64,000 nt of DNA from Leucocoprinus leucothites (lineage: Eukaryota > Basidiomycota > Agaricomycetes > Agaricales > Agaricaceae): assembly GCA_013368445.1 (NCBI GenBank), contig JAACJO010000005.1:992001-1056000 (forward strand). The letters are read 5' to 3'. Numbering within the stretch: position 1 is the first letter of the stretch; the number at the start of each line of letters is the position of its first letter. A program made the position numbers and the translations under genes. The notes beneath the pieces are model-generated. The model was given only the letters and a program-made list of their open reading frames with translations, did no database searches and was not told where the DNA came from. Positions 11,897 to 23,011 of this stretch are shown piece by piece.

Positions 11897-12049
11897 GATT
11901 TCATACAAGCGTGGGGGAGTTGTAGTCGTAAAAGTATCAGGTTTGGTCTATGCAAGTCGGAATTGTTGGTGAGCGTTTGAGGATGATAGCATTTAGCTGA
12001 CATTTGATCGTGTCACCATATCTGGTCACTGATACAAACATCACTAGCA

Positions 12050-13631
12050 CTACCCGACATCACTACCTAAAATCCTTACTCTACCCGACGCTGCAATGTC
12101 ACGTAGCTGGCTACGCATGTATATACGCGAATGGAAGTCAAGTGTGCCCAAACTACGCGGTATCTCGAGCTCCTCGAGGTATGCATAACCATCGGACTCC
12201 GGGATCTCCCTAGCCTCTCCTGTGTACATCCTCTTCCTCACAAAATCGAGGATCGTGCGCACATCCCATCTGTCGAAAGAATCAACCAATAACCGACGTA
12301 TACGAGGACAGAACCAGGTTGTTGGGCGCGCATCGTACTGAGGCGTCAGGGTCTGAAGGATCAAAGAGCCTTGTTTGCATTTTAACATTTCCAGCTCAGA
12401 AAGACTTGGTGCTTCTACCAGCACAGATAAGAGATCGGACCAATTGCCCAGTGCGCAACGTGACAAGGTCAATCTCTGCAAATTGAAAGCGGATATAAAG
12501 AGCTGTTTCAGGGGACTAGTCATCAATCGCGAGTTCACCGGTTCCTCGCCGTCTTGAGCAAGAACGAGATGTTCGAGTTTGGGCGTACGGAAAGCCCCAA
12601 TGACAACAGCTGGGTCGAACTGATGACGCCAATGAACTTCAAGCTTTCGGACTTCGGGTAGTAATATCGGATCAGAGAGAGCCGAGAAGGGCTCGGAGGG
12701 AAATGTGATCGTGCATTCAACAACTTGGATGCACGATGCGAGCGTGCTGCTGAATATTGTGGGATTGACCCATCGTCGGTTGTACGCTATTACCAGAATG
12801 GTGAGGTGCTCTAGTGTTTCTTGCAAAATGCGTGCCATGGACGTCAGGTCGCGGAGGGTGACTTCGCGGAGAAGAGGTGCATCCAGCACACATTGGACGA
12901 TGCTGGCGTCATCCTTTTCGCCAGTTTGAAGAATGAGGCTCTGAAGGTGTAGCATGGGAGGTAATTTACCATCCAAAAGTAGCAATGGGATGATTGGGAT
13001 CCCAGATCCAATTGCCAGGGATTTGGCACGCTGGATATGCCGGCTAAGCCACCGGACGGCGTTCATGAAGCGTTGCAAAAGCGCGTCAGGGATGCCCGTA
13101 GCCTGCGGGATCATGGAGGGCCGTAAGGTGACGTGTAGTGGGAGCTGCTGCGACCGCGTTGCCCAGAGTTTTGCGCGTGCAGTATGATTTATTTGGTCAT
13201 CCAAGCGGATGCACAGTCTAGTCCACAATATTGGATTATTGACAACCATGTCGCGCCAGCGGCGACAGACATTGGCCAACACAGCTGGAGCACATATGAA
13301 CCAAATGGTGTGTTCTTCGTGTTGCCGATCGTCATCTCCGAGAACACAATACGAAAATATCTCTCCACATATTTCAGGGAGAAGTATGCGCATAGGCGCC
13401 CGATGAACCTGTTTGGCTATGATGTTTGCCGCAAGTTTTTGCTTGCTTTGCGAGAAGGATATACGCTGTTCCTGTAGGTAATCTGAGAGATAGTTTATAC
13501 GTCAAGAGGAGGGTCCGCACCTGGACAGCGGCTTGCTCGGTTTCAAGCTCGCGGAGTCGAACGTCGATGGAAGCCAGTAAAAATATGTCTTCCTCAACGG
13601 AGGATTCGCTGGAGGCAGCGCAGGGAAACAT
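12050..13631 (-). CDS. F-box domain protein
   Basis: Two exons (13631-13521, 13471-12050) encode 510 residues. The N-terminus is a short coiled-coil-like stretch (ASIDVRLRELETEQAAVQEQ). An F-box-like segment follows (LLPEICGEIFSYCVL, then APAVLANVCRRWRDMVVNNP and LWTRLCI), in the arrangement common to large Agaricomycete F-box families. The remainder has leucine-rich, LRR-like spacing (LEHLVLAQDGEE, NLQRLTLSRCALG, LSELEMLKCKQGS) but no sharp repeat consensus. F-box proteins normally link substrates to Skp1-Cullin ubiquitin ligases. The substrate here cannot be told from sequence. The gene lies just upstream of LIS1 on the same strand and back-to-back with the ATP synthase beta gene. Confidence 0.8.
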
Positions 13632-13843
13632 GGGGGAAAGTGCAAGACATGGGAGAGCACTGGAGGTAGATTGAGACTGGAATTGAGATCGAGACGAGGG
13701 GAGTGCAGTTATGACATAAAGGGCCCTGGGTGCGGCAGAGCGCGGAGGAAGCCGGGAGTGTGTGAACTTTTTATTCTACGTGTCGGGATTTGAAGGCGCA
13801 GAACACATTCTCTCTTCCTCACCCATCCATTCTCTACTTCACC

Positions 13844-15755
<1,912 letters not shown>

Positions 15756-16005
15756 ATTCTTGGGTCTACTGGAGGTGGTTCCATGCTAGTGTCATCCTCG
15801 TCGGTGTAGATCGTGGCCGTCGAATAAAATGCTCTTTATTCTTTAGTCTTAATAATGCATCGCATAGATTTCCTCTAATATTGTGTGGCATGGTCTGAGC
15901 GGACAGTCTGTTGTGAGCAGAATTTGGCAAACGAGGGTTTAGATGATTTTTGATCCCATGTTGTGTTGGAGCGGCCAGATTGTCGCACAGTTAGTTTATT
16001 TCAAA
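15756..16005. other. ATP2 3' region
   Basis: This region of about 250 bp includes an AATAAA-like signal near 15823 (GAATAAAATGC), consistent with the ATP2 polyadenylation site. Nothing else is seen before the tRNA gene. Confidence 0.5.
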
Positions 16006-16087
16006 GGCGCTATAGCCAAGTGGTTACGGCGACAGATTAGAAATCTGTTCCTCTTTGAGGGCGCAGGTTCGAATCCTGCTGGCGTCG
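16006..16087 (+). tRNA. tRNA-Ser (anticodon AGA)
   Basis: The sequence folds as a class II tRNA. The 7-bp acceptor stem is GGCGCTA with TGGCGTC (two wobble pairs), the D stem is GCC/GGC, and the anticodon stem is ACAGA/TCTGT around the loop TTAGAAA, giving anticodon AGA at 16039-16041. A long variable arm (TCCTC...GAGGG) and a T arm GCAGG-TTCGAAT-CCTGC follow. The A-box-like and B-box (GGTTCGAATCC) promoter elements are intact, and no intron is present. The extended variable arm and the anticodon both point to serine (UCU, and UCC/UCA after inosine modification). Confidence 0.94.
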
Positions 16088-16198
16088 CTTTGAATATTTA
16101 CTTTTTTTGACTTGCTTTCCGAAATGGGATATTGATCATCACGGTGATTCTGACTCTTCAGTGAAACCTAAGCTGTCATTGGATCACTACCGACCACG

Positions 16199-18192
16199 AT
16201 GGACACTCTGGACAAGATTGAAGAGTACCTTGCCTCTGTGGAGGAGTATTTCTTTTCTTCTCTCTCTGCAGTGGCACATGGACTCCCGGACGTCCACGAG
16301 GTTGCCGACCGCCTCTGGATTGACATTTCGCGCTATGGTCCTGGCCTTCCCGCATTTCCAGAGGTCCGCATACCCAGCTTAGGAGATTTTCAGGTTCCTC
16401 CACCCCCGCCTCCCCCACCTACATCTCCCGCTTTCCTTTGGCTGGAAAAATCCTCTGACTGGGTCGCCAAGCACCCGTGGAAGACAGCAGGATTTACCGT
16501 GTCTGCTGTGGGGACCAGTCTTCTGGTAGGCTACAGTATTACCCGAACGAGGAGAAGAGGTCCGCAGCGCCTGCGCAGTCAACAGGCAAAGCCGTCTACT
16601 CGCAGGCAGGTAGTAGGTGAGGCTCCACCCATTCGTTTCCCCCATATCGACGCTTATCTATTCGGTTCAGTGATTCTGGGTGCAGACTCGCCCTTTGGAC
16701 TGCCTTTGGTTTTGGACCTGGAGAAGAAGGGGTATATTGTGATCGCTAGCGTTGCTACGCCTGAAGCTGTTGAGCTGCTTGAGCAAGAAACGCAAGGATA
16801 TGTCAAGGCTTTGGTTTTGGACCCCTACGAGGTATGACACAGACGATTTATTATTCTTTGTCTGACAAGAACACTATCTACAACCAGCCGCTCATGATTC
16901 CTGCATTCCTGAGGTCTTTGAATGCAACCCTTTCACGCAAATTCCCAATCAACGCCGCAGGCGATCCTTTCGCACCCCTCACCTCCCATCCATACATCCA
17001 TTCCATCATATCCCTCCTCACCCTTCCCACCGGCCATAGTGCAACACAAACTCTCGCTCCACTCGAGCACATCTCTCTTCCTGAAACTTACCTACCATAC
17101 CTCACAGCAACGCATATCACACCACTACAGGTCATTCAGGCTCTGCTGCCGCTCTTACGTACCGGCCCGGCTTTTGCTCATGATCACAAATCAGAGAAGA
17201 CTGTGATTGTGTGCTTGCCGGCTACGGATGTTCGCATGGGATTGCCCTTTGCGGGCGTCAAGTCGATGAGTGCTGCTGCCATGGAAAGGGGTGTTGAGGT
17301 GTTGAGGAGGGAGATTAGAGCTGCTGGTGTAAATGGGAAAGGAGCAGAGGCAATGAGAAATGTTAAAGTTGTTGTGGTGGATGTCGGGATATTCGATCTC
17401 GGTAGGGATATGGCCGGGGATGAGGTTCAGACGGAGACGATTTGGAAGGTGATGGAGGGTTGGACGGCTTCGGAGAAGGTGACCTATGGACCGGCGTTTG
17501 CGAGTACGTTGAGAGGACTGCCTATCGCACGACCTGCAAATGCTAGAAGGTCACCCTGGGAAGCGTTCAAATCGGTGTTCAAGGGTACGGGTAGGTACGG
17601 TGTGCCTAGGAAGCCGACAGATGTATCGGTGTTTGTGGGCAACATCGTGGATGTCGTTGGTGGCGGGACAGGAGTGTATCGGGTCTTTGGGATCGGTTTG
17701 GGACTGGGCAAAATCAGGAATTGGGCGAGAGGAGAGAGGTTCTCTGTTGGTGCCGGTGGTAGGTTTCCCCAGTCATTGGTCCTCAATGATACTTGTATTG
17801 ACGGAATATCGTTAGCCCACAGCTACAAGTTTGCGTCCTACCTGCCCTCAGTTTTGTTGGACGTTATCATCAATATCCCTCACTTCCTGATTGGGCTCAG
17901 GAACCGACTTCTCATGACCCAGCCTTTCAGACAACTACCGCCAGCTGGCCTGCCTCCCCCAGTATCGGCATCCAACACCGCTCGACCCAAGGCACCCTCG
18001 ACTGCTACCAGTCAGAGCTCTATTCACTCGAAAACAGGTGCTGAGTATAGAGGAGATACGTCTATATCTGAGCATGATGATGCATCCTCTGAAGCTGATG
18101 CGGAAAGCGTTTCTGGCGAAGGCGGTGTCAGTGGTAGTTGGGTCAACTTGGATGGAAGTCAGCCTGATGTTCGTGGAGAGGCTTCTGCCTAG
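16199..18192 (+). CDS. DUF1776-like membrane protein
   Basis: Two exons (16199-16831, 16888-18192) encode 645 residues. The protein has an acidic N-terminus, a polyproline stretch (about 67-74), and one likely transmembrane helix at about 96-112 (TAGFTVSAVGTSLLVGYSI) followed by an Arg-rich stop-transfer. A Rossmann-like segment follows (FGSVILGADSPFGLPLVLDL, then GYIVIASVATPEAVE), like that of short-chain dehydrogenases but without an obvious YxxxK pair. The C-terminal ~120 residues are Ser/Ala-rich and acidic. This layout matches my recollection of the fungal DUF1776 family, whose function is poorly known. The 56-nt intron, with acceptor at 16887, restores the conserved LDPYEPLMIPAFLRSLN. 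Reading through the intron instead hits a stop at once. Confidence 0.75.
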
Positions 18193-18480
18193 GTTAGCCT
18201 AGGTATTTAGCTGATGTGTTGTGTTGGCCAAATACTTGGACATAATCTTCCTTTCTACTTTCTTCTTTCTGTGCATCTCATCACCCCATAACAGATCATA
18301 TTATATGTTTATTGAGCCCAACCCCCTTGCAAAGATTCCTGTCCTTCCCCACTCGAGATTCCGTTGTTTTCTGTATCATTAGAACCCAGTCCTGATTTGT
18401 AAAGTACTTCTCTGATGAAAAGTTGTCGAACATTCTGTCGCCCTCACTCTCGATTCTTGCCTTGAAACCACGACGAAATC

Positions 18481-19141
18481 ATGGAAGCTTCCCTCAGTAA
18501 GGTGATCTACAGGATGGAACAACTATATACTAACAGATATCCCAGCAAAGTTCAATTTCTGGATCATGCCCTCTCAGAAAACAGCCGATGAGCTTAAGAA
18601 AATCATGACCATTCGCAAAGATAAACCCCATTCTTCGATGTCATATCCCAGCTTTGAACCCCACATCACGCTGGCCTCTATTCAGCTGGAGGCACCACTC
18701 CCTCTGTCAACCATCCGAAAAGCTATACCTGAAGCACAACGTGCATTCACAGTGAAATTCAAGTCCGTAGATGTCGGGGACCACTACTTTCGCTCGGCGT
18801 ATATCAGTATCGCTCTGGGTGAAACCTTGAAAAATCTCCACGAGGTTGTCCATGAAACGCTCGGTACGAGCCCGAAAACACCCAAATATCCGCATATGTC
18901 GCTTGTCTATATCAGTGATGAAGATGCTGCAGATGGAGAGAGGGAGAGATATTATGATGAGCTGAAAGAAAGGCAGTTGATCTCGGATACTACTACAGAG
19001 GAGGAGGGCGTCAGGTTACGTGCGAGTCCAGAATCGGAGTGGATGGAAGGATCGTTGGCAACGGAGATATGGATTACGAGATGTATAGGGCCAGTCGAGA
19101 CCTGGGAGGTTCTGGACAAGATTTCATTAATACGGGAATGA
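18481..19141 (+). CDS. CPD1: 2',3'-cyclic phosphodiesterase (Cpd1-type 2H family)
   Basis: Two exons (18481-18496 and 18537-19141) give about 206 residues. Two HxT/S motifs mark the 2H phosphoesterase fold: PHITLAS (about 48-50) and PHMSLVY (about 125-127). The family homologue, yeast Cpd1/plant CPDase, opens ADP-ribose 1'',2''-cyclic phosphate, a by-product of tRNA splicing, to ADP-ribose 1''-phosphate. The N-terminus reads NIPAKFNFWIMPSQKTADEL, and the FNFWIMP segment lies in the first beta strand of the fold. The first exon is only 16 nt and the intron 40 nt, so the extreme N-terminus is less certain. The alternative start is the ATG at 18566. The gene lies about 180 bp before a Nudix hydrolase on the same strand. 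Confidence 0.85.
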
Positions 19142-19321
19142 GCTGGGTATCATCACTGTCACCAGACGTTCATACAAGTGAACCATTTCATCGAATCCTA
19201 TTATTGTCCCAAATAGGTTGTCCTTGGAGTCATCGCCCTCCGCCCTCCACCATTGCTTAGAGGGAACTATCACCACTACTACCACCACCCGGTATACCTT
19301 GCTATTAGAATATACAAGACT

Positions 19322-20047
19322 ATGGCGGGACGAGCACAACACTATCTCCAATTCTCCAGCGACAACTTTACTCTCGCCGCAGGTGGCGTCTTGTTCAGGC
19401 TTGCACCCAAAGATGAGCCCGACCCCAATACTACGGGTTCATCCGCGGGCTCACCGCCAACGACGAATGGCAACGTCATAAATGAGGCGCCGACCCAGAC
19501 AAATACCACACCCACGACACCTGTCTCCCCAAGGCGACAGACACACCCCTCGGATATGGAAGACCTACAAGTCTGTATCCTACACCACGGACGTACGGGT
19601 GACTTTGTCCTTCCCAAAGGCCGGAAAGACACCAACGAATCTCTCGAACAAGCCGCCATACGAGAGACGTATGAAGAATCAGGCTACGCCTGCGAACCAC
19701 TCCCTTGTCCCATGTTCACTCGCGCTCCCAACCCCGGGTTATACACCGGCCTTAAACCACATGTCGAGCCTACTTCGACTGAACCATTCACCATCACGTT
19801 GAAAATGCAAAAAGACGGCAGTGCGAAACTGATATTTTGGTACCTCATGCGCGTGGTGAGTAATTCCGCGCAGAGAGTAGCTGGGACCCAAATGCCCAAT
19901 GAAGATTTCGAGCCCGAGTTTGTAGCTGCGAGGGAAGCTATTGAGAAGATGACGAAACCCGATTATAAGAGCGTCATAAAGCTGGCAGTAGATCTTGTCG
20001 AGAATGGCATGACAATGACCGACCATCGACCTGCGTTCAACCTATGA
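19322..20047 (+). CDS. Nudix hydrolase
   Basis: A single exon of 241 residues starts at the ATG at 19322; the longer frame begins with TTG. The Nudix box is complete at about residues 100-122 (GRKDTNESLEQAAIRETYEE, then SGY), fitting Gx5Ex7REUxEExGU with all metal-binding glutamates. A low-complexity Thr/Pro/Asn insert (about 33-78) interrupts the first beta strands. Such enzymes cleave nucleoside diphosphates linked to another moiety (ADP-ribose, diadenosine or diphosphoinositol polyphosphates). The substrate cannot be told from the box alone. The position right behind a cyclic phosphodiesterase of ADP-ribose metabolism makes ADP-ribose one possibility. A diphosphoinositol substrate is another. 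Confidence 0.9.
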   Translation: MAGRAQHYLQFSSDNFTLAAGGVLFRLAPKDEPDPNTTGSSAGSPPTTNGNVINEAPTQTNTTPTTPVSPRRQTHPSDMEDLQVCILHHGRTGDFVLPKGRKDTNESLEQAAIRETYEESGYACEPLPCPMFTRAPNPGLYTGLKPHVEPTSTEPFTITLKMQKDGSAKLIFWYLMRVVSNSAQRVAGTQMPNEDFEPEFVAAREAIEKMTKPDYKSVIKLAVDLVENGMTMTDHRPAFNL

Positions 20048-20143
20048 ACTCGTTAAGACTGCAGACTCGGACGGAGAGGAACCCGAGGAACTCAAGTGAG
20101 ATGATTACTAGTTGGATATTGATACAGATTATTTTTAATGCAT

Positions 20144-22825
20144 TCATATACTACTGTATATACTCTCCACCTTGTACATCGTCGTTTCCACTCTGGGAAT
20201 GTTATCATTGCCATAAATCGACGCCATCTTGTACATACTGGTGGGTACATTCTCCCCATACTTGGCGGAAGCAGACGCACCAGGTGCCGGGGCGGCCGCA
20301 TTTGACGGGTTGGGTGCAGCTTTGCTAGCAACGCCAGCGGCACGACCGTCAGGGATCTTGAAAAACTCTCTGACGCCATCCTTCTCGTTATCGTAGACAT
20401 AATAACCCTTCCTTTCGAACTGGATGATATCTCCTTTTTGGAGATTAAGAACGTTGGTATCACTGAAAGCAAACTCCTTGAATTCGGTCACGGGAGTGAC
20501 AAAGTCGGCGACATTGTCCTCTTCTTCAAGCTTCTTCTTTGTGATAAGGTAGTCGAAGTCGGTTAAAGTGATTGAGGGTAGAGGTTGGTCGGCTGTGGGC
20601 TCAGCAAGCCACGTAATCTTCTTTTTAGTCTTACGGAAATCTCCCTCGAGATGGAGATCCATGACAATCGAGAGGACCTTGCCAGACGAATCGACTTGCC
20701 TCTGACGGACAATAGCATTGCCCCAGTCCATGAGAGTGATCTGTGCCCTGTTATCAACAGATGGCTAACATGATTTCACTGGTATCTCACCTCCTCCTGA
20801 TCCTCGAAGGACGTGGCGTCCTCTTGCTCGATGATGATCTTGTTGGAGTATACAGTCATCTTCTCGCCAACTTCTGGGTTCTTTTTGTGCTTTGGAAGCA
20901 CTCGAACTTCGGGAGCGGTAGGTCCGTTTGTAAGTGTAACAAGTACACTTTTGAGAAGTCAGCCAAGAATCTGCTTCAAATCGTAGAAATGCAGTAAACT
21001 CACCTATTCTCTTTCAGAACAGCCCAGAATCGTGGAGCGACGGGATCTATGATCTTTTTATTCAACGTCCAGATAGAGTCCCACTCCAGGGAGACGACGG
21101 CCTGAGAAGGTCCCTGAGAGAGCATAAACTGTGTCAAAGCCTCGACAGTCATTCCCCGCCGACGGATTCCTGTGTTAAATTTCAGCAATTAATTAGAAGA
21201 CACCAGTAAGAACTCACCCCGAACAGTAGGGAAACGAGGATCATCCCATCCACTGACAAGACCCTCGTTGACAAACCAGTGAAGCTTGCGCTTCGACAGG
21301 AGTGTATAGATGAAATTAAGGCGGCTGAAATCCCAAATATTGACCTTGCGAATACCCAGAGCCTCGATCATCCAGTAATACTGTGGGTTGCGGTCACGAT
21401 ACTCGTTGGTTCTGAGCGCGTGTGTAACACCTTCTATGGAATCGACTACCGGGCAAGCAAAGTCGTAGGTCGGATACACCTTCCACTTATCACTGTCTCT
21501 ACCATCAGATACAGGAGTGAGTAGATTAAAGATATCATACCCTGTGCGATGGTGAGGGAGAGAATTGCATCTGTATACCACAGGGTCCCGAAGGGCTTTG
21601 TTGTTATCGTCCACGCTAATCTTGGCTCGGAGACACCATCGTGAACCTTCTTCGGAACCAGTTGTCATTTCCGCGAAGTGCTTCAAGTTTTCCTTGACAC
21701 TATCATCCCTGTGTTTGGATGGGATACCCTTTCCACGTTCCTCGCGCATCTGGCACTACATTAGAGCACGCGAGTCGGTAAGTAATGATGAAAAGAACCT
21801 GCTGTTGTTCAGTATCGTCAGCATACGCCTTGCCATCCTTGATGAGTTGGATAGCATAGTTATAAATTGTTTCGAAATAATCCGAGGTGTGAGTGACAAT
21901 GTCACCCTGAATGTCAAGTAGTTTCAAGTCCTCCAAAATGGTTTCTTCGAACTCAGACTACAACATATTGAGAGCCGGATTTTGGATTGACAATGAAATC
22001 CGACGTACCCTTTCTTTTGTTGGGTTGGTATCGTCAAATCGGATGATCAGTTTACCCTTGTACATTTTAGCGAAGTATTGGTTGAGAATTGCAGCCTTTG
22101 TGTGGCCGATATGGAGATAGCCACTTGGCTCAGGAGGGAAGCGGGTTACAACCTCGCCTTCCTTGGCATCTTGAAGACCTAGAGCAAATCCAGCAGCAGT
22201 CTTGTTTGACCGTGCCTTCTGGGCACGGGCATTGACAAGATCAGAAAGTATGGTCTGTGTTGAGTTCAATGACTCTAGATGGGTGATCCAGCGTCCAAGA
22301 TGCTGGTATATGTTGTTCTTAAGAATACCAATGATCTTGACATTGCCTATTATGGAAATTGATAAGATTCGCAGATATAAAAACCGATGATGTCAATTTC
22401 CTGACCTCGGATAGCACCCCATATAGCCCAATCAGAAGAGGAAATTTCATGGTTGACGAGGAAAGTGTGATATGCAAGGTAATTATCGAGAAGACCGAGG
22501 GCGGTGCCGATTTCGGGAAGAAGTGTCGCAGTTTTTACTGTTTTCGCGAGGGTGAAATATGCTGGTGTCTGGATAGACGTGTCATTATAAGTAAGCCGTG
22601 TCTATTAAGCCTGAAACATACCCGAGAACTATTTTCTAAGAGATTAGCCGCCCTCCCGAGGACCAGAACGATATCGTGTTCATCGTGATACGTTTTGCCG
22701 TCAAGTTCTAACGTGATGCCGGGAGCTGTCTCATCAAAAACGACAGCGGCCTTGCCTGTGTAGGCGGCGATGGCGATGACAGAGAAAGGGAATGGGGAGA
22801 TTTTTGAAGAGAGAGTAAGGGACAT
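20144..22825 (-). CDS. GUS1: Glutamyl-tRNA synthetase, cytosolic
   Basis: Nine exons (22825-22622, 22568-22406, 22346-22009, 21957-21799, 21749-21541, 21492-21218, 21169-21004, 20947-20791, 20740-20144) encode about 755 residues. This class I enzyme charges tRNA-Glu. The N-terminal ~150 residues form the GST-like domain typical of eukaryotic GluRS. The Rossmann core carries [20 protein letters not shown] (HIGH motif, about 201-204), [10 protein letters not shown] and the KMSKS equivalent LLSKRKL. The all-beta anticodon-binding half follows ([10 protein letters not shown] and [20 protein letters not shown]). The C-terminus has an Ala/Pro-rich spacer ending in the repeated short motif MYKMASIYG / MYKVESIYS. 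All introns are 48-59 nt and keep frame. The gene is divergent from LEU4 across a 186-bp promoter. Confidence 0.96.
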
Positions 22826-22883
22826 TGGAGGGTGGAGGAGGAGAAGGAGGAGTGCAATCCATTGATCAGTTGATCAGATGATC

Positions 22884-22900
22884 TGACTCAAACCGAGTCA
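22884..22900. promoter_or_regulatory. Inverted pair of TGACTC (Gcn4/Cpc1-like) sites
   Basis: TGACTC (22884-22889), five spacer bases and GAGTCA (22895-22900) form a perfect inverted repeat. With the following A the first site reads TGACTCA, the consensus of the fungal bZIP activator of amino-acid biosynthesis (yeast Gcn4, Neurospora CPC-1). Just upstream is a triplicated TGATC(A/T) at 8-bp spacing (22863-22884). The site lies in the 186-bp promoter shared by glutamyl-tRNA synthetase and 2-isopropylmalate synthase, both expected general-control targets. The role is inferred. Confidence 0.6.
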
Positions 22901-23011
22901 TGCGCAGGCCTGCTAGTTTCCATTTATAAAATATCAATTGGTGTACTAATATAAGGTAGGCCCGAAGTTTTCATACTTCTATTACTCTTTCTCTGTCCTT
23001 GACTCCCCACC

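Noticed and set aside
16832..16887. Frameshift or two separate genes at the DUF1776-like locus
   Set aside because: A 56-nt GT-AG intron joins the two frames precisely at a conserved stretch, so one gene explains both.
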